Assembly (NCBI GenBank): GCA_001949185.1
Contig: BDGG01000002.1
Location: 8,088,772-8,152,771 of the forward strand
Direction of reading: 5' to 3'
Source of the DNA: Ramazzottius varieornatus
Taxonomy: Eukaryota; Tardigrada; Eutardigrada; Parachela; Ramazzottiidae
Length of the DNA: 64,000 bases
The notes beneath the pieces were generated by a model. That model searched no databases. It was not told the DNA's origin and saw only the letters and a program-made list of their open reading frames with translations. Of the stretch, positions 24,051 through 36,145 are shown one piece after another. Positions within the stretch are counted from its first letter, which is position 1, and every line of letters starts with the position of its first letter. Both the position numbers and the translations under genes were made by a program.

Positions 24051-27000
24051 TTACAGAGTGTTGATATTACGACTAAATTCATTTAGGGTCAGCTGCACCG
24101 GTGCCCCGCTATCGTTGAAACAGCACCATTGTCCCAGTTTACACTGGGGTGACTTGGACACTCGCTGGTTCTTGCAGCGTGTCCTGAGGTCCTTGGTGGG
24201 CAGGCACACACCATTACTGATATCCGGCTTGGAGTTGGGGACGCATTGGGCTGTGTCGCTGACAGCCGCCACGGTGTTGTCCACCGCTGGCGCCTGTACC
24301 TCAATCTTGACCTGCGTGTTGGCTTGGGGTGGTGGCACCACTGCGTTGTCCTCCGAAAAGCAACACCAGCTGCCCAAATCGCAGTCGCTCGATGGCGAAG
24401 CCTTTTGTTCGATGCAACTGATTCTTAATTCGCGAATAGTCATGCAGGCACCATTCTTGATGGCTTGGTTAGAGTTGGGTGAGCAGGTCTTGGTAGTACC
24501 GGAAGTGGCACTGCTGGTGCTGATCACCACTGATGAGCTTCCCTCCTTGTTAGTACTGCTAGCGGAAGAAGCGGAGGCCGTACTGATGACCACCGATGGA
24601 CCGTCGCTGGCTGCTGCTGCACTGCTAGCTTCCTTGTTGACCTGCACGCTGACTGATGGAGCGGAAGAAGGTGGTAGGTCAACGGCGGCTTGGTTACTGC
24701 CACCGCCTACCTCATTGTCCGAGTAGCAACAGAAGCGACCGAAAGCGCAGTCAGTGGAAGCTGAGGCTTTTTGATCGACACACTGTTGGCTCAGTTCGCG
24801 CATAGTCAGACATTTACCGTTCTTGACGTTGGGGTTGTCATTCGGCGTGCATTGTGCGCCTTGAGTGATGGATGGTCCGGCCAGCACGGCATTGCTGCTC
24901 TGTCCAGCAGCGTTCGCGCTGCCGTCGATGGTTATCTTGACTTCGACATTGGCTTCCTTGTTGGCCGAAGCGGCGCCTTGAGCGAAGCAACACCATTGAT
25001 CGCCACCGCAGTTGTCGGACTTGGCCGCTGGGCGACCCTTACAGTCGTTAGCCAGGCTGGAAGTGGCCAAACAGGTACCACGAGCCGCTGGATTGGAGCG
25101 CGGTGTACAGGCTGTGCCGACGGGAACGGTGCCAGGTAACGTTGCGGGGTTGATGCAGCACCACTGGTCGGATGAACAGTCGGTGGACTTGGATGCCGAA
25201 CGACCGCTGCATTGAGAGGACAGGCTTGCTGTGGGGAAACACTGGCCGGAAGCGGAAGGGTTGGTTGCTGGGCGACAAGTGTTGCCACCAGCGCCTCCTG
25301 TGCTCTGAGTAGTGGAGCCAGCGGTGGCTTGGGTAGTGGAGCTACTGGTACTTTGGGTAGAAGAGCCACCGGAGGAGCCTTGAGTGGAAGAGGCAGGCGG
25401 AAGTTGCGTCGTTGTGGTCGATGTCGATCCTTCGCTACTGCAAATATACAGCCTAAATTAGGAAGGAAGATCCAACCGGAAGTGACATGATCATCCAAGA
25501 GAAACTTCCCCGAGGCGAATAAACAAAGAAATTGTGCCGGAAAATAGAATCTTGAAGCAGTTCAGACAACGGAGCAAAAAATGAAAATGAAGAACCAACT
25601 GCAAATGACTGTGGCAAGCAGAAATCATGAAAGATGAGAATAGCCTTACTTTGGAGGGCTGGAGATGCAGCACCATTGATCGGAGGCACAGTCGACGGAC
25701 TTGGAAGCCGTACGACCACTGCACTGGGAGGACAGAATGGCGGTGGGGACGCATTGACCGGAAGCGGAAGGGTTACTTGCTGGGCGGCAAGTGCCACTAA
25801 AAGACGAATATGAATAATCATCAGTAAAAAGCCAACCCAAAATGACACCACTGTTGTCAACGGACTGTCAGAAAGAACTCCAATGAGCTGAATCGTGGCG
25901 TCGTGCTATTTTCGAAGCAGTTTTTACAGACGGAAATGGTGAATAATAGCTGAATTTTATTGATACACGTATACCGGAAATAAAAACAGCAGAAATAATT
26001 ATGAACATCAACTTTACCTTGCAGGACCTGATACGCAGCACCATGATTGAGTATTACAGTCATCGGAACGAGAAGCTTGACGACTGGCGCATTGGGAGGC
26101 CACATTCTCGGACGAGATGCACTGTCCAGTAGCTGATAGATTGGTCTTGGGCCGGCAAGTGCCGCCATCGGCGCTGGCTGTCAGGGCAGGTTGCAAATCG
26201 GGGACTACTCCAGCGACCACACGGTTGGCCGATGGTTCATCGTCAATGCAGCACCACTCTTGCGGACCACAATCCGATGACTTTGAGGCTTGATGACCAC
26301 GACAAGAAGAAGCCAGGTTCTGCAGACCGATGCAGTGGCCACTGGCTGACGGGTTGGTGGCCACTCGACAGGTGGCGCTGTCACTTGTCGAAGCGCTTTG
26401 GGCTGTAAACATTCAGCCATGTTACTTTCGATTTTGCTGATCGACACGGAAATTCAGAGTATTCGAAAGTGAGTAAGTCCAGGTTTCTGTTAAACTCGTA
26501 AGGTACCTGCTGCGGAAACGTGCAGCCGTGTGCTGTCATCCTGGTTCAAGATACAGCACCATTCTTGGCTGGCACAATCAGCCGATTTCGAAGCTTGACG
26601 TCCTTTGCACAGGGAAGCCAAGTTGTCGGCTTCGATACACTGGCCATTAGCCGAAGGATTGGATGCTGGTCGGCAGGAACCTTTGCTGCTGGCGCTGATA
26701 CTGGCTGCCGACTCACTCGGTATGGACACTTCCACCGTTAGGCGATTTCCGGCAGGGACAGCTCCGGCACCGCCGACCGCTTGCGGAGCTCGGAAACAGC
26801 AGAACTGGCTTGCTGCACACTGGTTGGACTTTGCCAGCTGTTGGCCGACACACTGGGTGGAGACCACGTTGGTGGTGATGCAGCGACCATTGGTTACCGT
26901 GGGGTTGGTCAGAGGGGAACAAGCGGTACCCTCGGGGATAGTACGTGGTGTAGTGGACGACGGTGTGGCGTTGGCGGAAGTGGTGGCGGTGGGGGTTGCG

Positions 27001-28578
27001 GCAGTGACGGTGGCAGGAGTCGGTGCTGGTGTAACAGCTCGGCTGAAACAGCAACGCTCGCCTGCAAGCAGGGAATAGAGTCAGAAGACTATCCTGTCTG
27101 TTGGCAGGCATATAACACATGAACGATGAGAAAATGTTGGAGCTTCGACGAACACAACAAAAGACTTGACACAGTAACTGCGAGTGGCTCGAGGGTCTCC
27201 TTGGCCGGTTTCATTTTCTTCGGTTGATTCGTTTTATAATCAAACCATGATTCCGAAATAGGAAGTTTGTCGCAACAATGAGCAAAAGAGTCGCCACGGC
27301 TCTTCTGAGTTAATTATATGGTCCGAAGTTAATTATATGGTCCGAAGGGACAAGCCATACCTGTTTGGCAGTTGGTCGAAGGCGCCGCCGCGAAGGGAGT
27401 TTTGCACAGAGTTGACAAGGCCGCAGTGTTGACACATCGACCACCAGTGATACTTGGGTCGCTGCTGGGTGAGCACGGCAATAGAGAACCTGGCGCCACG
27501 GTGGTGGTGGTGCTACCAGTGACACCTCCAACACCACCAGCGCCACCGTAGGCAGCCGTGGTGGAGGTAGCGTACTGTGTGCTGCTCAGTGTGGCAGTAC
27601 GAGGCGTCGTGCTGCTGTTTCCACCGCTGCTGCGGTTGTAGTAAGTCCCGGCGTACTTGGTGCGCATACTGTAGCTGCTTCCGCCTCCACCTCCGCCTCC
27701 GCTTCCGCTGTTGCTATTGCTATTGCTGTTCGCATTGTTATTGTTCGAATAAGATCCACGGTGGTTGGTATTGCCGCTGCCAAAACCGCTGTTGTATCCA
27801 GTGTTACCGAAGCCCGAGTCGGAATCGAAGAAGGAATCATCGACGCTGGGCTCGTAACTAGGAAAGTTGAATTCGATATCCATCGGCCCGAAACCAGCAG
27901 GCGGCGCTGCAATATAACACAGTTAAAATTTCATTTGGTTCCGGCTGTTGTTTCTATGATGTGACAACAGGCTAAACAATGTTCCATGAGAAATCGTTTT
28001 GAGTAGAGCGTAACAGAGCCGATCACTTTCGCTCGACAAACTGGAATTTGAATATTCACACTTTCCAATTAATTCGACAAAGGGGCAAAAGTAAAATGAA
28101 TTTTTTCCTGCATCGTTAATACCTGGAGGACGAGGCATATTGGGCATGCGATTTGGATCGTTCTCAAAGTTGCCCATTTTGGGTGCTTTCATTGGCATCG
28201 GAGGCCGAGGAGGACGTGGGGGATTCGGCAGAGCTGTAACATTGAGTTATCTGTTACTTTGTGCAAGATTGAACATAGGAAGTGAGCCAAAACAACAGAG
28301 CACTTACAAATGCGAATCCTCTGGGAACTGCCTTGGTTGTTCAAGTTCATAGAATCATAGGCGGTGTCGAAGTTATCATTAAAAGCATTACTTCTGCCGC
28401 CGGATGACGACCCATCAAGACTATTGGAGGAGGAACTGGGACTGGAGTAGGCTCGCGCACTCTTGCGCGGCTTATCGACGGCATAGATTATTGGAAGAAA
28501 ACAGGAAGATAAAAGTAACCAAGAGGATAAAGAAGAGAGTCCGATGGAGTGACCCATGGATGAGCCGTCAAGTCTCAT
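24051..28578 (-). CDS. Secreted protein with eleven six-cysteine domains
   Basis: Exons 28308-28578, 28123-28233, 27361-27906, 26507-27061, 26018-26402, 25650-25796 and 24051-25437 join in phase to 1,133 residues. The N-terminus has a leader (SSWLLLSSCFLPIIYA), then Ser-rich, Pro-rich and Asn/Ser/Gly-rich segments. Eleven copies of a ~42-residue domain follow with spacing C-x(10-12)-G-x-C, C, C, WCC; typical copies read CRPASNPSASGQC ... ASKSADC ... WCC. Thr/Ser/Ala-rich linkers separate the domains. Six cysteines per copy suggest three disulfides. Domains 3-7 are the most alike, implying recent duplication; 1-2 and 8-11 diverge. I do not recognise the family; an extracellular matrix, cuticle or mucus role is inference. 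The start could also be the second Met at 28557. Confidence 0.85.
27308..27345. repeat. Perfect 19-bp tandem duplication in an intron
   Basis: AGTTAATTATATGGTCCGA occurs twice head to tail (27308-27326, 27327-27345) just inside the donor end of intron 27062-27360. Confidence 0.9.
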
Positions 28579-30452
28579 CCGTCACTTCCCCAAAGACAAT
28601 CCCCTAGTCCAAGAACAAGAGCAATTATCCCGCAATTAGCAACAGAGCTGTTATTCAGCGTAGCTCGTCCTCGATGGAAGGGACGGTTCAGCGAGCCAGA
28701 CCGAGCTTCACTATTGAACAGCGCAAGGCGACGGTCGTTAACGAATTCAAGGCGAATCTCTATCCATCATTGTCCGTATCTTCGCATTCTTGCTTCGTGA
28801 ATCTCACTTGCTTTGTGACGAGAATGAGGGCCACCAGCTATTAACGTTTCTCGGTCACTGGTCGATATGACAATTGATAGTTGTAGAAAGAGCTGTGATT
28901 ATGTTTGACCCGCTGATGAAGATGACTGATCGTCTTCAAGAGGCGAGAGATGGATCCTGCCATCAAGCGCGCTCTCTGCATTACTATACATTGCTGCGAG
29001 CTCAGTCATCAATAGTTTGCCATACTTGATGCTTATAACACGAATAATGTCACCATCTTCTGTGTCCGCTTGCACCAGGAAGCAAAACTTCCGGAGGTGT
29101 TACAACATTACAACTCAACGAAGACATCTGCCGATATAACATACATCCGCCGAACACCAAACTCTCGTTCTTCAAGGAAGCAAGCATCGACAAATTCTGT
29201 ACCGCCAGTACTTGACTGCGACAACTGTGCGTCGGTACGAGGAGGAAGTTTGTGAGAACGTACCTACGGATACATCATATTTCCACCAACCACCAAGCCT
29301 GTCTCCCAGACGTCCACCAAACAATGAAAACAAACAACAACATCAGCAAGCTATCAAAAACATTCGCCGAGAACTAGTCACGGTGGGTGATTCGAATATT
29401 ACTGTAGTGCTACCAAATTATCGCGCACTCAACCACGTGAACAGTAAATGATGCCCGGTGTCAGCCAGCGAGGCTAAACTGATAACATCTGATCACACCG
29501 GACCAGCGATGACTCATCACGTGGTTCAGTGCACTATAATTTAGTAGCACTACAGTACCATGGGCTCCACAACATGTTCCAGGAAGAAACAAGAGAGACC
29601 ACCCAATAGAAATTGTTGCCGTCAGTTCTAAACTGAATCAACTTCCACTCGTCAGCTAAATTAACTTTTTACGGTTGATTCCGCACTGTTTATTTCTGAA
29701 AACTTGGAATAGAACGTTGTGATTGTAAAAAGTTATTCCTTCGAATTCCCAGTGCAGGTCAGAAACTCAGAACGTAACTGGCAAACTTTAAACGGCAACC
29801 CAACTTGTTTCCTAACGCATCTTACAATAAAGAATTGGCACCGTAGCACGTGCTCCTGATGAGTGTGAAAGGCATAAAGGAGTAACGCTCGCTGCAAGGC
29901 AGATGAACCCGGGTCGAAGCTGGTGACAGGTTTCATTCGACAATCCTTCGAATAAGTTCCGTTAGACCCGACCTGCTAAGAAAAAATGGATGCTCTCCGT
30001 TTTATATTAGTTTTGGCGGACCGACTCTTCTCTTGCGGGATTCCACCGCGACGAATGGAAGCCTAATCTGGGAACTGCTATCGGAGTATTGGATGATGGC
30101 AGAGTGCTCGGCTCGGCTGGTTGAAATAGTTATCGACTGACTGGATGTGACGTCACCGGAAGCACGTGGAACGAAGGCTTGTATGGACCACGTTGCTCTG
30201 CATTACCAGTCTATACTTGAAGATGCCAATGATATGGGACAGGTTTGGGTCCTAGTCAGCGTAAAACAACCCCCAGTCGCGGTCTTTTCTGACTGAGGCT
30301 GGCAGCCGGAAACAGCTAATCACTCATTTACAGTGCTTTCTCGGCCGGGTGTCAGCGAGAGAACTTGATTTCTATCCAGCTGAGATAACAAAGTTTCATT
30401 TTCTCTTGCGCTTCTTCTTTGGTGCTCTGGACATCTTGATACAACCGTTGTG
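28579..30452. other. Intergenic, nothing recognised
   Basis: Short ORFs at 29070-29451 show no splice or family support. I see no clear repeat. Confidence 0.4.
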
Positions 30453-30960
30453 ATGGCTCGGAATCATTACTCGGACGCCGAGAAGCGTAGGATCCTCCAG
30501 TTACTCAGGAGGTTAATGCTGCACATCCTACTCTCAGTGAGGGCGATACTGTTGACGATGATGATAACGTTCTGGACGTAAGTTTCTATGAAAACTCTTT
30601 TCTTCGGTCTGATGATAGCGAGATTGATGATAGAAATGGTTCTGATAATTCTGGCGAGTCTGATGAAAAGATGGACGACGAGCAAATTTTGAATTCATAG
30701 AGTATGTGTATGGTACGCTCGAATTAAAATCAAGGTTGGTCGGGCTTTGCTGTCGTGGCTTTTAGAGAACAGGCTGTATGATGTTGAATAGAAGCGAATT
30801 ACAGCTAAGCCTACTCTGTTTGATCTTTGCCAGGCGGCAGTTTTACACCCACCGGGACCCAAACCTGTCCCATATCATTGGGACTTTAAAGTACTAATTC
30901 CGCTCAGAAGTTACGACTTACGACTGCGTTATATACCTCTCTCCCAGTCCTGTAAGAATA
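30453..30960 (+). pseudogene. Coding-like acidic segment, possible exon pair or gene remnant
   Basis: One frame from ~30491 reads through an acidic stretch (EGDTVDDDDNVLD, SDDSEIDDRNGSDN) and has an excellent donor, GAC then GTAAGT, at 30579. A phase-compatible acceptor before 30834 (GATCTTTGCCAG) opens HPPGPKPVPYHWDFKVLIPL. The frames are broken by stops when read straight through. It could be two exons of a short gene just upstream of the PWWP gene or a decayed element. Not recognised. Confidence 0.25.
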
Positions 30961-30988
30961 TTTTTCTTCTTACCAAGACCAACCTTTC

Positions 30989-33900
30989 ATGGCTACCTTA
31001 CCTTCGGAAATCTGTGTAGAAATAGAATCGTCAGCGGAGGATGTAATGATGGTCAGCTACAGCTCGCCAGATGGAACAATCTATCGCGGCGTTCTTCTGA
31101 AAGTAAAAAAATGGTAAGCATTGCGTGTTGAGATGATCGTTCAACCGTTACCATCATTATCTGTTCGATGCAGGCCATCACCTAGTGTGCTTCCTGTTCC
31201 TGCTCCTTTAACCGAGACAGGTGGAGCAGTGGAGGCTTCCTTGGTACCCGTCGCCTCCGTGAACTCGGTATCCCCTGCTACTTCTTCTCCCTCGGTCGTC
31301 TCAACAGGCATGGCAGATTATGCTGCTCTTCAGCACCGCTGGACCTACTTCATACAGGATACACCTCCTTTGCCTAGGAAAAATATACCCTCCCGCCGCG
31401 AGCGTGAACGTCTGCTTCAGGTCCCAAAACTACGGTAAAAGTCTTAGATTAAGAGTCATTTATTCAAATAAAAATTCGTCATAGCAGTCACGTGCGGTTG
31501 TGGCTTTTACGATGATGTTTTTGTCACGTGATGAATACTTCGCACGTCTCGACGTTGATCCCGGGCCCCGGCCGCATTGTCACGTGGTTGCGGCATTCTC
31601 TTCGGCAGATCACCTGATATAGTATAAGTTCATGGAGTGATTTAGCACAGCCAGAGTCCATATATATGGACCGTGGCACAACTGATATATTTGTTCATTC
31701 TGGTGGTTCTACTTCTGGGTGACTTTTCTTGGGGTTTACAGGCCAAGAAATTTCCTCTGCGCGCGGTGCAGATACGCCTTGCCAGGTTTTGCTCAACCTC
31801 ATACCACGCTAGCCACATCAGGAAGCTGTGCCAACGCCGAGCTCGTCCCTGCAGCGTCGTCCGAAGCAGTCCTTGTAAGTCTTTCTCCCACCGGCCAAAG
31901 AACTTTTTACGACGCTGCCGATGTTGCTTCCCAGTTACACACTCGTAAGCGCAAAGTTCCTCTCAAGCGTTCTCCACTGCCCCCGCCACTGATGGAAAGT
32001 TGCTCCATTACGGACGGCAGCTCTACGGGAGACAGCAGCACAAGTCATCTCGACCAGCCACCTCAACAACAACCGCAGCAGGATGATGGTAACGCCGCTC
32101 AACAAAACTACAATAGACGGAGAAAAAGCAAAGCTGAACTGAATCAAAGTTCAGCACCTGTAGCCACCATTCTATCAGCGGACAACAGTTTAAAAATCAA
32201 GTTCAAACTGAGCAGCTTAGCACCTTCAGCACGGAGGGTTTCTCCTGCTTCTGGAAACGCGCGCACCGTTCAGGTGACTTCAGTCGACAGGAAGTTATCT
32301 CCAGACGACGACGGCGATGATGACGACCGACCACGTTTGAAAATAGTGGATGATAGTGAAATCCAGAGTGAACTGAGAGCGAAAAGTGAGGAGATATCAG
32401 GTGAATCAGCAAAGGTATTATCGTTACCGTTGCCAACGTTGGAAGAGCATTCGGACAAGCCGGTTAATATACCTAACCCGAAGCAGAAGAAGCGCTTGAC
32501 GGAAAAGGCGCCGAGAGAAACGTCTTCGGCGAAACCCAAGACGCCCAAAGTAGCAAAGATAACCAGAAATAGTAAGACTGCAACGTCCGCAATCCAAAAG
32601 GTACCTATTTGCACGATCAATACCGAAACTTCTGGCACTCATTTCGAGGTCTACGAATATCCTGAAGTACCTAAGAAGATATTCTGAAGATTAATGGCAG
32701 ACGAACTGTGACGCGGAACGTAAACTTTAATTAAGTGACAATGGCCAGGGCGTGAGAGATGCGCCAAAGTTCTTGTATGGCACTGTTGTGGGCAGATGTA
32801 ATTTGATCATGGGCATGTTTTGCAGCTGCAGGAAAAACAAGAGCACGGTATTGCCAGAGGATCACATACAACAAATGGAGACTCTCTGCCTAAACCTGTA
32901 GCTCGTGCTGTCACACGGTGTTCCACTAAGGATAACCGGCACTTTGCTGTCGGGGATGTCGTCTGGGGAAAGGTATCAGGAGTTCCACTGCACTTTTCTT
33001 TAACATCTGTCTCCAGTAACCCTTCGCTAATCGTCCCGCATCCTGCCGCAGATCACAGGATACCCCTGGTGGCCAGGAATAATCAGACATATTGGTAAGA
33101 AACAACTGTACAACCGTACAAAAAGGTGATTAGCGCCTTGCGCCTGCAGAGTCTGGCATCGCGGTAAGAAGAGTCAGCGGAAAACAGTTGAAGACATTAA
33201 AACTTTTGTTCCTTAAGGGCAAAAATTACCTTGCGTTCCAGTTGTCGGAAAACCGACTTCTCTCCATAAACGCTGGCTGAAACAGTCGTACGAGGGTCAT
33301 ACGAGACACAGAGACCACTTAATGGATTGGATGCTTATGTCTGGGGATGGATTCCTAAATCGCCTGTCAGAATCTGGGGACGAACTGATGGTTCGTGCTA
33401 ATGTTGGGCGGTTTCGGCAGGTTTCAAAATTTCCTGTTTTGCAGAAACATGGATTACTGCGCGCACTCAGAATTTATGGCACTCGGCGACTGAGTGGTCT
33501 CTGCACCTCATAGGACCCTCGTACGACTATTTCCGTCAGCGCCCATCGAGAAAAGTCGGTTTTTGGACAACTCTGCCCTTAAGGTGATCGCACTACAATC
33601 GAGAACACCCCATGTACTGATTTCGATATCAGGCCACGAAGAGCGGTGATTTGGTCTGCAGTTTATCCGCTCAGCATCGTATTTTGAGATCGGCTGCAAA
33701 CTGATCATATTCTCGAGGAACCAGAATCTAAGAGGGCGGCGGAAAGAAAAATTCGGCGGTTGGATATCTGACAGAAAACCTGACGTTCGTAGTAAGTTTC
33801 GAAAGACATTGGATAAGATCTGTATTGCGACCACCTCAAGCCGATCTTTTAGAAAAACTTCAGCAGGAGGTATTGATGGTTTCGAACGAAAGCTTAGATT

Positions 33901-34689
33901 CTCCGAAAGTTGTCAACTGACATGGGCCCAGGCCAAACGGAAATTCGTCTACTCTAAAGGACACAACACGTCAAAATTCCCGACTGTCAGTCGGGCATTC
34001 GAGCGAAAACATTCGGGCTCTCGCGCGGTTTGGAACTGCACGATTTCGACCTGCCTGTTTTGCATTAACTGCAGCTGTTTAACATGGTAGCTGGCTTTAG
34101 GTTGTTCTTGGTGAAAGTATCCCCAGAGTTCAACATATCGTTTGAGCCACGAACCTCTCGTTCTGGGTTTTTACTCCCTAAAGGTACCCATGTCAGCATG
34201 ATGAGACCTTTTGGTTTATTTGCAGTTATCTGCGACGATCCAGTACTACAGAAAACAGCCATCGCTCCATCCCTTTCCGGGTCACGAGCCACGTCGTCAT
34301 TTCTACAGTACCAGGAAGCTCAGGTTGAATGGTATGGCCAAAAATCGTCCATTTCCTACATTGAGGTTGGTCAGCTGGCTCATTTCGCCGAAGACTTCGA
34401 ACGCAAGTACAAACCAAAACTACGTGGTGCCTACCAGGAAGCGGTCACGTTGGCCAAGCAGGCAGTTAACGAGCACCGTTCTAATGAAGACAGCGGTTAC
34501 GAACCGTACAGTCAACGAATTCTCGAAGACGATGGTGAGCGGGAAGATGCGGGCTCGCAGTTCACGTACGAGAAAAGTCGAAAACAGTATGAGACGCTTG
34601 GCGATGTTACAGACGAAAAGTCAGCCCAGTCTACTGAACCAGTTCTTGATTCCATGAACATTGCAAATACAGTTTACGATTTCGATTAG
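30989..34689 (+). CDS. PWWP2-like chromatin protein
   Basis: Exons: 30989-31113, 31174-31434, 31772 to ~32600 or ~32666, ~32826-32972, 33052-33094 and 34226-34689. All junctions are phase-compatible; only the exon 3 donor is ambiguous (two GTACCT sites). The N-terminus (VEIESSAEDVMMVSY ... YRGVLLKVKKW) resembles the conserved N-terminal block of PWWP2A/B. Exon 2 ends in basic RRERERLLQVPKLR. Exon 3 is Ser/Lys/Asp-rich and disordered, with LKIKFKL. The PWWP domain is split: FAVGDVVWGK, then ITGYPWWPG in exon 5, then AQVEWYGQ ... LAHFAEDFERKYKPKLRGAY in exon 6. PWWP domains bind methylated histone H3 tails and DNA; PWWP2A/B are known to bind H2A.Z nucleosomes and NuRD subunits. The C-terminus is acidic. 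Confidence 0.8.
31488..31586. promoter_or_regulatory. Cluster of three TCACGTG sites
   Basis: TCACGTG occurs at 31488-31494, 31524-31530 and 31580-31586 in the 337-bp second intron of the PWWP2-like gene. CACGTG is the core site of bHLH-Zip factors of the MYC/MITF/USF type. With the TATA-containing palindrome at 31656 it could mark an internal promoter. Confidence 0.4.
31656..31671. promoter_or_regulatory. Perfect palindrome with TATA core
   Basis: GTCCATATATATGGAC is a 16-bp perfect palindrome 100 bp before the exon-3 acceptor, and includes both a TATATATA core and a CC(A/T)6GG-like element. Confidence 0.35.
33211..33584. mobile_element. MITE with ~110-bp terminal inverted repeats in the PWWP intron
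   Basis: Both ends read CCTTAAGGGCA inward; the arms (33211-33321 and ~33500-33584) share AACCGACTT, AGTCGTACGAGGGTC and CAGAGACCACT. One arm has a ~20-bp insertion relative to the other. TTAA sits at both edges (33213-33216, 33579-33582), which would fit a piggyBac-type non-autonomous element, though the family is unproven. No coding capacity. Confidence 0.75.
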
Positions 34690-36144
34690 AGCAGAAACGT
34701 TGCGTTTTCAGAGTCTTACTTCAATGTGCTGTGTGCAATAGACCGTTCCCCGCGGTGCATTTTGCTTTTTTCCGCATACTGAAGCTGTGTACCGTATTAA
34801 AAAAAACACCAGAAAATGCCACGTGAACTGAGTTAGCTTCTTGAGCAGGTAAGCAATCATGACAACTCAGGCACTAACCTAGGTTACGCGTTGTACAGCT
34901 GGTGCCGCATCTCCGGTGTTTTGGAAATTCGAAGATATACTCGCGAACATGCCGGTTTCAGGTTTACGAATAAAATTAGAACGGTTAGCTGGGAAGGTTC
35001 AGGTTGAATGCTGAAGCTGGACCAGCGGTGCTGCTGCGGCACGCAGTACGATAACGCAGTGCGTACAGGGCGTGCTGTGGGTTGTCAGGCGATCAACTAT
35101 TCTAGCTATTAGCATGCAGAAGGCGCAGGAGATGTCCCTTACCGTCTGTGACCGGGTTGAGCGACCTTGTAATGCTGCAGTGCTCAGTTAATGCATCTGC
35201 GTGAGATTTCAACGTAGCTTTGGGATCCAAAGTTTCCAAACCGAACCCTCTTGGTTTCCAGCTTTTCCTTCTACACTCCGAAAGGAGCGTCTTTGAAGCC
35301 TAGAGACAGGCTGAAGAGACCACCATATAGTCAAGTGCGCAGCCGGAAATGTAAGGTCCAAACAACCGAACACAAATCAAGCACACGAAAGAGAGGACAA
35401 AATGACCTCTATTCCTCACCACATCACATGTCTTATCCGATAATTAGGCAAACTGCGTGGAGACTAAAAACAACCTGCTGCCGGCCCACTGATTGTACGT
35501 TTCACTCCCCCACAGATAAGGTCGTGTCCTGAACATTTTTGAACTCGGCTGAAGCGCCACTCAGGAAAAAGTAACATCAAATGCCCTGCCAGCTAATCTC
35601 AGTTTTGAATAAAGAAAATCGTTCCGCACTGATCATTTTCATCGTGACGGTGCGAAAAGGTATTGGGACATCGGTTTGCTGGTTTTGACGAGGGACATCT
35701 GGTCAGTTTTGGTCACCCATAGATAACGACTGACCAGTGGTCGCCCTTTCTGCCGACCACTTGCCCCTGTACCAGGGGAGAAATTCCCCTCCCGAAAGTC
35801 CAGCGAAAAATTTCACGAGGGAGGTGTGGTAAGCTATCAGGAGCCAGTTATCCACTTGCTGCTCGTTTCACATGGTGGGGCACCTTGTCCTCTAGCTCCA
35901 ATTTGCCCTAAGCGTAGCTCCGAAGAACCTTGAAGCATAAGAACTCTTTCCCCTAACAACTTCATACTCGAATAGCACATTCCCCTGAAATATGTCCTTA
36001 TTCCTGAAGAGCCACGGCTGCGAACAGTTAGTCTTCAACGAACAATTTTCCCTAAAACTCTTTGCTGTCTCTTGCTTTCCCCTAAAACTCTTTGCTCGCA
36101 CTCGAGGACACAGCTTCTCTATCCCTTGCCAGCAACAGTTCCAT
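34690..36144. other. Intergenic, start of the transposon-rich region
   Basis: No gene seen. It contains the repeat at 35695-35790 and, near 35948-36100, repeated TTTCCCCTAA motifs whose inverse TTAGGGGAAA recurs at ~36892 on the other side of the MULE remnant. Confidence 0.4.
35695..35790. repeat. Dispersed repeat copy 1
   Basis: It matches 45551-45650 in the same orientation: GGTCAGTTTTGGTCA..., CCAGTGGTC and ACCACTTGCCC. On the minus strand both copies encode GQVV-xx-KGDHW-x-VV-x-YG, so the repeat probably once coded for protein. Confidence 0.7.
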
Positions 36145-36145
36145 T

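Noticed and set aside
23989-24726. 245-codon plus-strand ORF
   Set aside because: It is antisense to the Cys-domain exon, whose repeated six-Cys pattern and splice phases are decisive.
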